Source of the DNA: Hyunsoonleella flava
GTDB taxonomy: Bacteria > Bacteroidota > Bacteroidia > Flavobacteriales > Flavobacteriaceae
Direction of reading: 5' to 3'
DNA: 64,000 nucleotides
NCBI RefSeq assembly: GCF_004310325.1
Contig: NZ_SIRT01000014.1
Span: 1 to 64,000 of the forward strand
The notes below the pieces were generated by a model. The model ran no database searches. It saw nothing but the letters and a program-made list of their open reading frames with translations, and was not told where the DNA came from. The position numbers and the translations under genes are program-made. Positions 44,356-52,036 of this stretch are shown one piece after another. The number at the start of each line of letters is the position of its first letter. Position 1 is the first letter of the stretch.

Positions 44356-45492
44356 ATGAAAAAAACATATACAATCCTAACACTTTTGGTAACACTAATA
44401 TTAGCAAGTTGCGGAAGCGAAGGCAAAAATAACGTTGCTGATAATTCACCAGCAATTACTGTTAAAGTAAACCAAGTGGAAGCAAATGGAAATAGTCCAT
44501 TTTTATCTACTAGTGGAAAAATACAAGCTAAAAATAGTGCCGATTTAAGCACTAGAATGATGGGTTACGTTAATAAAGTACATGTAAATGTTGGAGACCA
44601 AGTACACAAAGGGCAATTATTAGTTTCCATTAACAATGCCGATTTACAAGCTAAAAAAGCACAAGTCAATGCCGGAATTACCGAGGCTACAGCTGCTTTT
44701 AATAATGCACAAAAAGATTATAATCGTTTTAAAAACTTATTTGCAAGCAATAGTGCCTCTCAAAAAGAAATGGACGATATAACCGCTAATTTTGAAATGG
44801 CTAAAGCCCGTTTAGAAGCTGCAAACCAAATGAAAAACGAAATTAATGCACAATTTACATACAGCAATATTTCCGCTCCATTTAATGGAATTATTACTAG
44901 TAAAAATATAAAAGTTGGTGATATGGCAAATCCTGGAATGCCATTAATAAGCATAGAAACACCGGGGGTTTTTGAAGTGATAGCTATGGTACCAGAAACA
45001 GAAATTTCAAGCATTAAAACGGGAATAACCATTGATGTTTTGGTGAAATCCATCAACAAAACTCTTAAAGGAAAAGTGACAGAAGTAAGTTCATCTGCAA
45101 AAAATACAGGAGGGCAATATTTAGTAAAAATAGATTTAGACAGAACAGAAGCCAATATTTTATCAGGCATGTTTGTTACCGTACAATTTCCAGTAGAAAA
45201 GAAAGCTAAATGGTCTATGGTTTTAATACCTGAAGACGCTATCGTAAAAAATGGGCAACTATCTGGAGTTTACACCGTAAGCCAAAGTAATACAGCCTTG
45301 TTACGTTGGCTGCGTTTAGGCAAGACGTTTGGGAACCAAGTAGAAGTCTTATCTGGATTAAATGCAGATGAAGCTTACATTGTTTCTGCCGAAGGAAAAT
45401 TGTTTAATGGTGCAAAGATAAGCCCATCCTCAATCCTTCCCAAAGGGAAGGAAGCCAATACGGAATCAAACTTAAAAAAAAGTATTAATTAA
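44356..45492 (+). CDS. RND efflux periplasmic adaptor (membrane fusion lipoprotein)
   Basis: 378 residues. Lipobox LILASC (Cys19). The lipoyl-like half-motifs GYVNKVHVNVGDQVHKGQLL and FNGIITSKNIKVGDMANPGMPL flank a helical hairpin (about 100-170), followed by beta-barrel and membrane-proximal domains. It links the RND permease to TolC. The last ~25 codons run through a palindromic repeat (45434-45452), so the C-terminal tail SSILPKGKEANTES is probably repeat-derived. Starts 8 bp after the TolC gene. Confidence 0.94.
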   Translation: MKKTYTILTLLVTLILASCGSEGKNNVADNSPAITVKVNQVEANGNSPFLSTSGKIQAKNSADLSTRMMGYVNKVHVNVGDQVHKGQLLVSINNADLQAKKAQVNAGITEATAAFNNAQKDYNRFKNLFASNSASQKEMDDITANFEMAKARLEAANQMKNEINAQFTYSNISAPFNGIITSKNIKVGDMANPGMPLISIETPGVFEVIAMVPETEISSIKTGITIDVLVKSINKTLKGKVTEVSSSAKNTGGQYLVKIDLDRTEANILSGMFVTVQFPVEKKAKWSMVLIPEDAIVKNGQLSGVYTVSQSNTALLRWLRLGKTFGNQVEVLSGLNADEAYIVSAEGKLFNGAKISPSSILPKGKEANTESNLKKSIN

Positions 45493-45526
45493 AATTTACC
45501 CGTTCAGTTTTTCCCCTTTGGGGAAA
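45434..45526. repeat. Two palindromic repeats, one inside the adaptor gene
   Basis: TCCTTCCCAAAGGGAAGGA (45434-45452) lies in the 3' end of the adaptor coding sequence, and TTTCCCCTTTGGGGAAA (45510-45526) in the short gap before the permease gene. They are of the CCC-TTT-GGG type common between flavobacterial genes (from memory). Confidence 0.75.
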
Positions 45527-45545
45527 TTAAAAGGGGCTTATAATT

Positions 45546-48500
45546 ATGAAAGAAGGAATCGCAGGTAAAATTGCCAAAATCTTTATACAATCGAAGTTAA
45601 CAGTTTTGTTAATGATTGTGTTTATGGTTGTTGGTGTGTATAGTTCGTTTTTAATTCCGCGTGAAGAAGAGCCACAAATTGATGTGCCTATGGCCGACAT
45701 TTTTGTTGGGTATCCTGGAGCGAGTCCAACAGAGGTAGAATCGCGAGTTATTAAGCCTTTAGAACAACTCATTTCGAACATAAAAGGTGTTGAATATGTC
45801 TACTCTACGTCGATGAAAGAGCAAGGTATGGTGATTGTACAGTTTTATGTAGGCGAAGATATTGAGCGCAGTTTCGTGAAATTATATAACGAAATTAACA
45901 AGCACATGGATCAAATGCCTGCAGGCGTAACGTTTCCGTTGGTAAAAACACGTGCCATTGATGATGTACCAATGTTAGGATTAACCTTGTGGAGCGAAAA
46001 TTACGACGATTACCAATTAGGCCAAATGGCACAAGAGCTTGAATCTGAAATTAAAAAGGTAAACGATGTAGCCATGACGCATAAAATTGGCGGGAGAAAT
46101 CGCCAATTACGTGTGGTTTTAGATAAAGATAAACTAGCAGCAAGTGGACTTGATTTCTTGATGGTTTCTGAAATGATTAAAGTGAACAATAGTCAATTAA
46201 ACTCCGGAAGTTTTGATAAGAATGATACCGAATTTTTAGTAAATACTGGTAAGTTTTTGGAATCGGTTACCGATGTGGAGAATTTAGTAGTTGGTGTGCA
46301 ACAAAATCAGCCCATTTATTTAAAGCAAATTGCTACAATTATTGACGGACCAGAAGTACCACAAAACTATGTGAGTTTAGGATTTGGTAAAGGCAGTGCG
46401 AAAGCTTCGGAATACCAATCTGAGTATCCTGCTGTAACCATTTCTGTTGCTAAAAGAAAAGGTGCTGATGCCATGAAAATTGCTGAGGTTATTATTGATA
46501 AGGTATCACATCTTCGAACAACTTTAATCCCAGATGATGTCCATGTTGAAATTACAAGAAACTATGGTGAAACGGCGTCACACAAAGTATCAGAATTACT
46601 CTTGCACCTTATTGGTTCTATTATAGCGGTAACTATTGTGGTTATGTTGGCTATGGGTTGGCGCGGTGGTTTGGTGGTGTTTTTATCCGTTCCAATCACG
46701 TTTGCTTTAACGCTTTTGAGTTACTATATGTTGGATTACACGCTAAACAGAATCACATTATTTGCATTGGTATTCGTTACTGGTATTGTGGTAGATGACT
46801 CCATTATTATTGCTGAAAATATGCATAGGCATTTTAAAATGAAACGCTTGCCTTTTAAACAAGCCGCCTTATACGCTATAAATGAAGTTGGTAACCCTAC
46901 TATATTGGCAACCTTTACCGTAATAGCGTCTGTTCTACCTATGGCGTTTGTATCTGGATTAATGGGGCCATATATGGCACCAATGCCAATTGGAGCGTCT
47001 ATTGCCATGATATTATCCTTATTTGTGGCTTTAACAATAACGCCTTATTTGGGTTATATTTTCTTGAGAGAAAAGGACAAAAAAGTCGCTGCAGATAAAC
47101 CTGAAAAAGCAATTGAGGATACGGCTATTTATAGAGTTTATAATAAGTTTGAAAGACCCCTATTAGAAAGCAAAACAAAACGTTGGTTGTTTTTAGGTGG
47201 AACATTCTTGTTACTTATGGGCACCATGGTTTTGTTTTTTACAAAATCGGTTGCAGTAAAAATGCTGCCTTTTGATAATAAAAATGAATTCCAAGTAGTC
47301 ATAGATATGCCTGAAGGTACAACACTAGAAAGAACTGGCGTTGTAGCTCAAGAAATTGCACAATATTTATCCACCCGACCAGAAGTGGTTAATTACCAAA
47401 ACTACATTGGAACCTCGGCGCCAATTACTTTTAATGGATTGGTGCGTCATTACGATTTACGTGGCGGTAGTAATATGGCCGATATTCAAGTAAATTTATT
47501 GGACAAAAAAGAACGCTCTGATCAAAGTCACGATATTGCGAAGTTACTGCGACCAGATATTCAAAACATAGCTTCAAAATATAATGCAAATGTGAAATTA
47601 GTTGAAGTCCCACCAGGGCCTCCAGTTTTATCAACAATAGTAGCTGAAGTTTATGGCCCCGAATATGACAAGCAAATTGAAATAGCCAATAGTATACAAG
47701 ATATCCTGAAAAACACAGAAGATGTTGTGGATATCGATTGGATGGTAGAAGCAGATCAAACCGAATATCAATTCGAAATTAACAAAGAGAAAGCAATGTT
47801 ATACGGAGTTGCTCCGCAGCAGATAGTTTACACAATGAATATGGCTCTGTCTAACAGAATTCTAACCAACCTATATGACGAAGATGCCGTTAATCAAGTT
47901 GGATTATTGTTGACTTTAGATGAAAAAGAAAAATCGACAATTTCTGATATTTCACAATTAAAGGTGAAATCTAAACAAGGTAATATGGTGCCTATTGCAG
48001 ACTTGGTTAATATTACAGAAACTAATACAGCAAAAAGTATTTACCGCAAAAACCAAAAACGAGTAGTCTATGTTATGGCCGATATGGCAGGTGAATTAGA
48101 GAGTCCCGCTTATGCAATTTTGGGGATGGAAGAAAAACTGAAAAACATTCCATTACCAAAAGGTTACGAGATTAACGAAATGTATTTAGGTCAGCCAGAT
48201 TTTGAAGATGACTACACTGTAAAATGGGATGGTGAATGGCAAATAACTTTGGAGGTTTTTCGAGATTTAGGCATCGCCTTTTTAGGCGCTATTATTCTAA
48301 TTTATATTTTAATTGTAGGATGGTTTCAAAATTTTAAAGCACCAATAGTTATGATGGTTGCCATACCATTATCATTAATCGGGATTATTCTGGGACACTG
48401 GATTATGGGGGCGTTTTTTACTGCTACCTCATTTATAGGAATGATTGCTTTAGCTGGAATTATGGTGAGGAACTCCGTATTACTTATTGATTTTATCAAC

Positions 48501-48740
48501 CTAAGAACAGCTGAAGGTGCACCATTAAAGCAAGCTGCTATTGAGGCAGGCGCCGTACGAACAACACCCATTCTATTAACGGCAGGAACCGTTGTAATTG
48601 GGGCGTTCGTAATACTTTTTGATCCTATTTTTCAAGGGCTAGCTATATCACTAATGGGAGGAACCATCGTGTCAACAGTTTTAACCTTGTTGGTTGTGCC
48701 ACTTGTTTATTATATGATTGAGAAAAAGAATTATAAATAA
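45546..48740 (+). CDS. RND efflux permease (AcrB/MexB-like superfamily)
   Basis: 1064 residues, full length for a proton-driven RND pump: twelve membrane helices in two halves and two large periplasmic loops. Seen: N-terminal SKLTVLLMIVFMVVGVYSSFLIPREEEPQI, GYPGASPTEVESRVIKPLE, and the helix 4 proton-relay pair in GIVVDDSIIIAENMHRH. A second half with YLGQPDFEDDYTVKW and MIALAGIMVRNSVLLIDFI follows. The DD pair resembles drug/organic exporters rather than the CusA type. Substrate unknown; context suggests reactive sulfur, metal or redox stress. Confidence 0.95.
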   Translation: MKEGIAGKIAKIFIQSKLTVLLMIVFMVVGVYSSFLIPREEEPQIDVPMADIFVGYPGASPTEVESRVIKPLEQLISNIKGVEYVYSTSMKEQGMVIVQFYVGEDIERSFVKLYNEINKHMDQMPAGVTFPLVKTRAIDDVPMLGLTLWSENYDDYQLGQMAQELESEIKKVNDVAMTHKIGGRNRQLRVVLDKDKLAASGLDFLMVSEMIKVNNSQLNSGSFDKNDTEFLVNTGKFLESVTDVENLVVGVQQNQPIYLKQIATIIDGPEVPQNYVSLGFGKGSAKASEYQSEYPAVTISVAKRKGADAMKIAEVIIDKVSHLRTTLIPDDVHVEITRNYGETASHKVSELLLHLIGSIIAVTIVVMLAMGWRGGLVVFLSVPITFALTLLSYYMLDYTLNRITLFALVFVTGIVVDDSIIIAENMHRHFKMKRLPFKQAALYAINEVGNPTILATFTVIASVLPMAFVSGLMGPYMAPMPIGASIAMILSLFVALTITPYLGYIFLREKDKKVAADKPEKAIEDTAIYRVYNKFERPLLESKTKRWLFLGGTFLLLMGTMVLFFTKSVAVKMLPFDNKNEFQVVIDMPEGTTLERTGVVAQEIAQYLSTRPEVVNYQNYIGTSAPITFNGLVRHYDLRGGSNMADIQVNLLDKKERSDQSHDIAKLLRPDIQNIASKYNANVKLVEVPPGPPVLSTIVAEVYGPEYDKQIEIANSIQDILKNTEDVVDIDWMVEADQTEYQFEINKEKAMLYGVAPQQIVYTMNMALSNRILTNLYDEDAVNQVGLLLTLDEKEKSTISDISQLKVKSKQGNMVPIADLVNITETNTAKSIYRKNQKRVVYVMADMAGELESPAYAILGMEEKLKNIPLPKGYEINEMYLGQPDFEDDYTVKWDGEWQITLEVFRDLGIAFLGAIILIYILIVGWFQNFKAPIVMMVAIPLSLIGIILGHWIMGAFFTATSFIGMIALAGIMVRNSVLLIDFINLRTAEGAPLKQAAIEAGAVRTTPILLTAGTVVIGAFVILFDPIFQGLAISLMGGTIVSTVLTLLVVPLVYYMIEKKNYK

Positions 48741-48750
48741 TAACATTTGG

Positions 48751-48813
48751 TTGAGTGCAGTAGAGACCTATATGTAGCAAAGTAGTTGAAATGAGTTCTC
48801 GACTGCGCTCGAA
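48751..48813. repeat. Dispersed flavobacterial inverted repeat
   Basis: GAGTGCAGTAGAGA (48753-48766) and TCTCGACTGCGCTC (48797-48810) are complementary at 12 of 14 positions. The element contains the familiar GTTCTCGACTGCGCTCGAAC core. It separates the permease gene from the next small gene, and an ATG inside it (48791) is not a real start. Confidence 0.75.
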
Positions 48814-48832
48814 CCTACAAAAATTTAAGACA

Positions 48833-49138
48833 ATGAAATTAGTCATCGTTACAGCAGTAGAGCAATTTCAGAAAGATGTTTTGAAATTGTTTAAAAAAGC
48901 AAATATTGAAAGCTTTAGTAGTTCAGAAATTGATGGATACAAAAATGGAACCTCATTATTAATGGCTTCAAATTGGTTTTCAGGTGAAAAAGGAAGTAAT
49001 GAATCGAGCTTGTTTTTTTCTTTTACAGAAGACGAAAACATTGATACATTATTCAATTTAATCAAAGAATTTAATACAAACTTAGAAACTAACAATCCCT
49101 TAAAAGCGATTGTAGTTCCTATTGAAAAATTTATATAA
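48833..49138 (+). CDS. Small PII-like/DUF3240-like protein of the efflux operon
   Basis: 101 residues from MKLVIVTAVEQFQKDVLKLFK; an in-frame ATG at 48791 lies in a dispersed repeat and is rejected. The alternating strand-helix pattern with a basic first helix and a hydrophobic end (LKAIVVPIEKFI) suggests a ferredoxin-like/PII-like fold. Proteins of this size and position occur behind RND metal-pump genes as DUF3240; the assignment here is tentative. Confidence 0.65.
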   Translation: MKLVIVTAVEQFQKDVLKLFKKANIESFSSSEIDGYKNGTSLLMASNWFSGEKGSNESSLFFSFTEDENIDTLFNLIKEFNTNLETNNPLKAIVVPIEKFI

Positions 49139-49156
49139 TCTTAAAAATTAAGCAAA

Positions 49157-49342
49157 ATGTTAAATACATATTTTAGAGTTATTGTTGGTTTTATGGTGCT
49201 TTTAAGCGTTATACTAACCATATACGTAAATACAAACTGGATGTGGTTTACCGTATTTATTGGCGTGAACTTGATTCAATCAGCATTTACCAAATGGTGT
49301 TTATTAGAAACTATATTACAAAAATTAGGAGTGGAAAAATAA
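49157..49342 (+). CDS. DUF2892 membrane protein (YgaP-tail-like)
   Basis: 61 residues, two membrane helices (FRVIVGFMVLLSVILTIYV and MWFTVFIGVNLIQSAF), then FTKWCLLETILQKLGV, the DUF2892 signature with WC. The same domain forms the membrane part of the rhodanese YgaP, and stand-alone copies occur in sulfur and thiol clusters. It is 18 bp after the previous gene and probably closes the efflux operon. Confidence 0.88.
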   Translation: MLNTYFRVIVGFMVLLSVILTIYVNTNWMWFTVFIGVNLIQSAFTKWCLLETILQKLGVEK

Positions 49343-49444
49343 GATTTGCGCCCGTACTTCTTTCTAATCTGTAATTAAATATTAGTACATTTTTTATTAA
49401 ACCCAAATGATAATTTAATACATTTTAAATTGTTATTTTTGGGT

Positions 49445-50074
49445 ATGGATTATAATTTATTGCAACAAAAGTTTTCCCATATTTTTGATGACGAATTAAT
49501 AGTTGAAATTTCAGAAAAAGGAATATTTAAAAACTTCAAGAAAGATGATATTATAATTGATATTGATCAACCATTAAATTTCATTCCATTATTACTGGTT
49601 GGAGATATCAAAATCATTAGAGAAGATGATGATGGTCATGAAATTCTTATATATTTTCTTGAAGCTGGGGAGACTTGCACTATGTCTTTAACATGCTGCC
49701 TGGGTATTGCGAAAAGTAAAATTAGAGCTGTAGCCGAAAAAGACTCTAGTTTAATTATGATTCCTGTTCATAATATGCAGAAATGGTTTGATAGTAATGC
49801 TAGTTGGAGAAACTTTATTTTACAAAGCTACCAAATTCGCTTTGAAGAAATGCTTGAAGCTATAGATAGTCTTGCATTCATGAAAATGGATGAACGTTTA
49901 TACAAATATCTAAAAAACATGGCCATGATTGATGAATCTAATACCATATCCATAAAACATCAAGATATTGCCGAAGATTTAAATACTTCTCGTGTAGTTA
50001 TCTCTAGACTCTTAAAGAAATTAGAGACCGAACGTAAAATTAAATTAGGACGAAATAAAATCGTTATTTTATAA
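49445..50074 (+). CDS. Crp/Fnr-family regulator with Cys78/Cys84/Cys85
   Basis: 209 residues from MDYNLLQQKF; the in-frame codon at 49430 would put a -7 box (TATTTTTG, 49434-49441) inside the gene. Cyclic-nucleotide-binding-type barrel (about 10-120) and a C-terminal winged helix with IKHQDIAEDLNTSRVVISRLLKKLE. There is no N-terminal Fe-S cysteine cluster as in Fnr; instead GETCTMSLTCCLG places three cysteines in the sensor domain, which suggests thiol or persulfide sensing (inference). The recognition helix (TSRVVISRLL) is like that of NtcA, whose GTA-N8-TAC target matches the local sites. Confidence 0.92.
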   Translation: MDYNLLQQKFSHIFDDELIVEISEKGIFKNFKKDDIIIDIDQPLNFIPLLLVGDIKIIREDDDGHEILIYFLEAGETCTMSLTCCLGIAKSKIRAVAEKDSSLIMIPVHNMQKWFDSNASWRNFILQSYQIRFEEMLEAIDSLAFMKMDERLYKYLKNMAMIDESNTISIKHQDIAEDLNTSRVVISRLLKKLETERKIKLGRNKIVIL

Positions 50075-50166
50075 GTTTTTCAACTTTTAAAAGATCTTTT
50101 TTCGTCCATTAAAATTCTGAAAAAAGTTTTTAATACCAATTATCCCGTAAAAAATAAACTTCAATG

Positions 50167-50174
50167 TAAATTTG
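50167..50174 (+). promoter_or_regulatory. -7 box of the sulfur-transport operon
   Basis: TAAATTTG, 15 bp before the ATG at 50190. No good GTAAC-N4-GTTAC site is seen at the expected distance, so this unit may be controlled differently or weakly. Confidence 0.5.
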
Positions 50175-50189
50175 CAACAAACATTAGGT

Positions 50190-50747
50190 ATGAATTATAT
50201 ATTAAACCCATGGCCTTGGTATATTTCAGGTCCACTTATAGCCTTAGTTATGGCGCTCCTACTCTATTTTGGTAAAACATTTGGCATGTCTTCAAATCTA
50301 AGAACCATGTGCACCATTGCTGGAGCAGGTAAATTTGTCGATTTTTTCAATTTTAGGTGGAAAGATCAAATTTGGAATTTAACCGTAGTGTTTGGCGCCA
50401 TAATTGGTGGCTACATTGCTGTTAATTTCCTATCGAATGATATTGGAACGGATTTAAATCCAACAACAATAGTAGAACTACAAAATATGGGATTTTATAG
50501 CCCCGGAGAAACTCTAGTGCCAAATGAAATTTTCGATTTAGACGTTTTAGCATCTCCTAAAACCTTAATAATTCTTGTTATAGGAGGGTTGCTTGTTGGT
50601 TTTGGCACACGCTATGCTAGTGGCTGTACATCTGGGCATGCTATAACAGGATTGAGTAGTTTTCAAAAGCCATCTTTAATTGCGGTTATTGGCTTTTTTA
50701 TTGGAGGTCTCATTATGGCTAATTTCATTTTACCCTTAATATTTTAA
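50190..50747 (+). CDS. YeeE/YedE-family sulfur transporter, first half
   Basis: 185 residues with about four to five membrane helices. MNYILNPWPWYISGPLIALVM is a typical start; the upstream TTG at 50172 is not needed. MCTIAGAG and RYASGCTSGHAITGLSSFQ carry the conserved cysteines of YeeE/YedE (TsuA-like thiosulfate uptake) proteins. Two short proteins often replace the long one, and the second half follows 3 bp later. Cargo is probably a sulfur species such as thiosulfate. Confidence 0.9.
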   Translation: MNYILNPWPWYISGPLIALVMALLLYFGKTFGMSSNLRTMCTIAGAGKFVDFFNFRWKDQIWNLTVVFGAIIGGYIAVNFLSNDIGTDLNPTTIVELQNMGFYSPGETLVPNEIFDLDVLASPKTLIILVIGGLLVGFGTRYASGCTSGHAITGLSSFQKPSLIAVIGFFIGGLIMANFILPLIF

Positions 50748-50750
50748 TAT

Positions 50751-51164
50751 ATGAAGTTTTTAAAATTTTTATTGATTGGAGTATTTTTTGGTATTGTTTT
50801 GGTAAAATCTGAAGCCGTGTCTTGGTACCGTATTTATGAAATGTTTCGTTTTCAATCCTTCCACATGTATGGCATTATTGGTACTGCAATTGCATCAGGT
50901 ATTTTGTTTCTTCAATTATCAAAAAAAGGGATTATAAAGAATATAAACGGATCAAAAATACATGTTCCTAAGAAAGAAGATGGTTTAGTAAGATATATTA
51001 TTGGTGGTATAATTTTCGGACTTGGTTGGGCACTAGTAGGTGTTTGTCCTGGACCTATGTACATTCTTTTAGGTACAGGTGTTTGGAGTATGGTTATTGT
51101 TATCGTTGCGGCCATTTTTGGTACATTCATTTACGGACTTTTAAAAAATAAGCTACCACATTAA
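50751..51164 (+). CDS. YeeE/YedE-family sulfur transporter, second half (DUF6691-like)
   Basis: 137 residues with four membrane helices. The motif GVCPGPMYILLG has the conserved cysteine of the family, and SWYRIYEMFRFQSFHMYG is typical of DUF6691. It is encoded 3 bp after the first half and its stop codon directly abuts the ATG of the TauE/SafE gene, so the three are one operon. Confidence 0.9.
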   Translation: MKFLKFLLIGVFFGIVLVKSEAVSWYRIYEMFRFQSFHMYGIIGTAIASGILFLQLSKKGIIKNINGSKIHVPKKEDGLVRYIIGGIIFGLGWALVGVCPGPMYILLGTGVWSMVIVIVAAIFGTFIYGLLKNKLPH

Positions 51165-51962
51165 ATGGATTCCACTCAAATATTAGGATATATTGGCGCT
51201 CTAATTGTTGGCCTAGTACTAGGACTAATTGGAGGAGGAGGCTCCATATTAACAGTACCATTATTGGTGTACTTATTGGGCTATAATCCTGTAATAGCTA
51301 CAGCATATTCCCTATTTGTTGTGGGCGCCTCTTCTATGGTTGGTACGTATCAAAAACATAAAAAAGGATTGGTGGACTTTAAAACGGGGTTAGCCTTCTC
51401 CTTCCCGTCTTTTGTGGCTGTGTATGCCACACGTCGCTATTTAGTTCCTGGAATTCCTGACACTTTTTTCAGTATTGGTAATTTCAGCTTAACAAAGGAT
51501 ATGGGCATTATGATATTTTTCGCCATTATTATGATAATCGCCTCGTACTCTATGATTAAGAACAGAAAAAAGCGTCTTAATAATTCCAAGAGTCAGAGTC
51601 AGCCCTACTACAAAACATTTATACAAGGTGTAATAATAGGAACAATCACAGGAATAATTGGAGCTGGTGGTGGCTTTCTATATGTACCTGCACTTGTGCT
51701 TTGGGCGAATATTCCAATGAAAAAAGCGGTAGGCACATCTTTAATTATAATCACTATCAATTCATTAATTGGATTTGTTGGAGATGTCCAAACATTAAAT
51801 ATAGAATGGACTTTCCTGCTAATATTTACAGGTATTGCCATTTTAGGCATCATTTTAGGTGTGTTTTTATCAAGGTTTATTAGTGGTGAAAAGCTGAAAA
51901 AGAGTTTTGGATATTTCATACTTATCATGGCTACCTACATCATTTACAAAGAGTTAAATTAA
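51165..51962 (+). CDS. TauE/SafE-family sulfite/anion exporter
   Basis: 265 residues and about eight membrane helices in two repeated halves, each with a glycine-rich loop: VLGLIGGGGSILTVPLLVYLLGY and TGIIGAGGGFLYVPALVLW, then GTSLIIITINSLIGF. The family exports sulfite or sulfoacetate-like anions. The ATG touches the preceding stop. Sulfite is the product expected from persulfide oxidation by the MBL-rhodanese protein encoded next. Confidence 0.92.
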   Translation: MDSTQILGYIGALIVGLVLGLIGGGGSILTVPLLVYLLGYNPVIATAYSLFVVGASSMVGTYQKHKKGLVDFKTGLAFSFPSFVAVYATRRYLVPGIPDTFFSIGNFSLTKDMGIMIFFAIIMIIASYSMIKNRKKRLNNSKSQSQPYYKTFIQGVIIGTITGIIGAGGGFLYVPALVLWANIPMKKAVGTSLIIITINSLIGFVGDVQTLNIEWTFLLIFTGIAILGIILGVFLSRFISGEKLKKSFGYFILIMATYIIYKELN

Positions 51963-51970
51963 GTTTAAAT

Positions 51971-52014
51971 GTGATAATAGTTACAAACCGAACCAATTAG
52001 GTTTAGTAATTTTG
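51971..52014 (+). promoter_or_regulatory. Crp/Fnr-type site and -7 box before the MBL-rhodanese gene
   Basis: GTGATAATAGTTAC (51971-51984): the right half is perfect, the left half differs at two bases. The exact -7 box TAATTTTG (52007-52014) is again 29.5 bp from the centre. Confidence 0.65.
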
Positions 52015-52036
52015 ATTCACTAAAAAAATAATAAAT

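Noticed and set aside
48791-48832. Upstream ATG for the small PII-like gene
   Set aside because: It lies inside a dispersed inverted repeat and encodes an arginine-rich tail with no family support.
50131-50144. Crp/Fnr-type site before the YeeE/YedE operon at the regulon spacing
   Set aside because: The sequence at the expected position keeps too few of the GTAAC/GTTAC bases.
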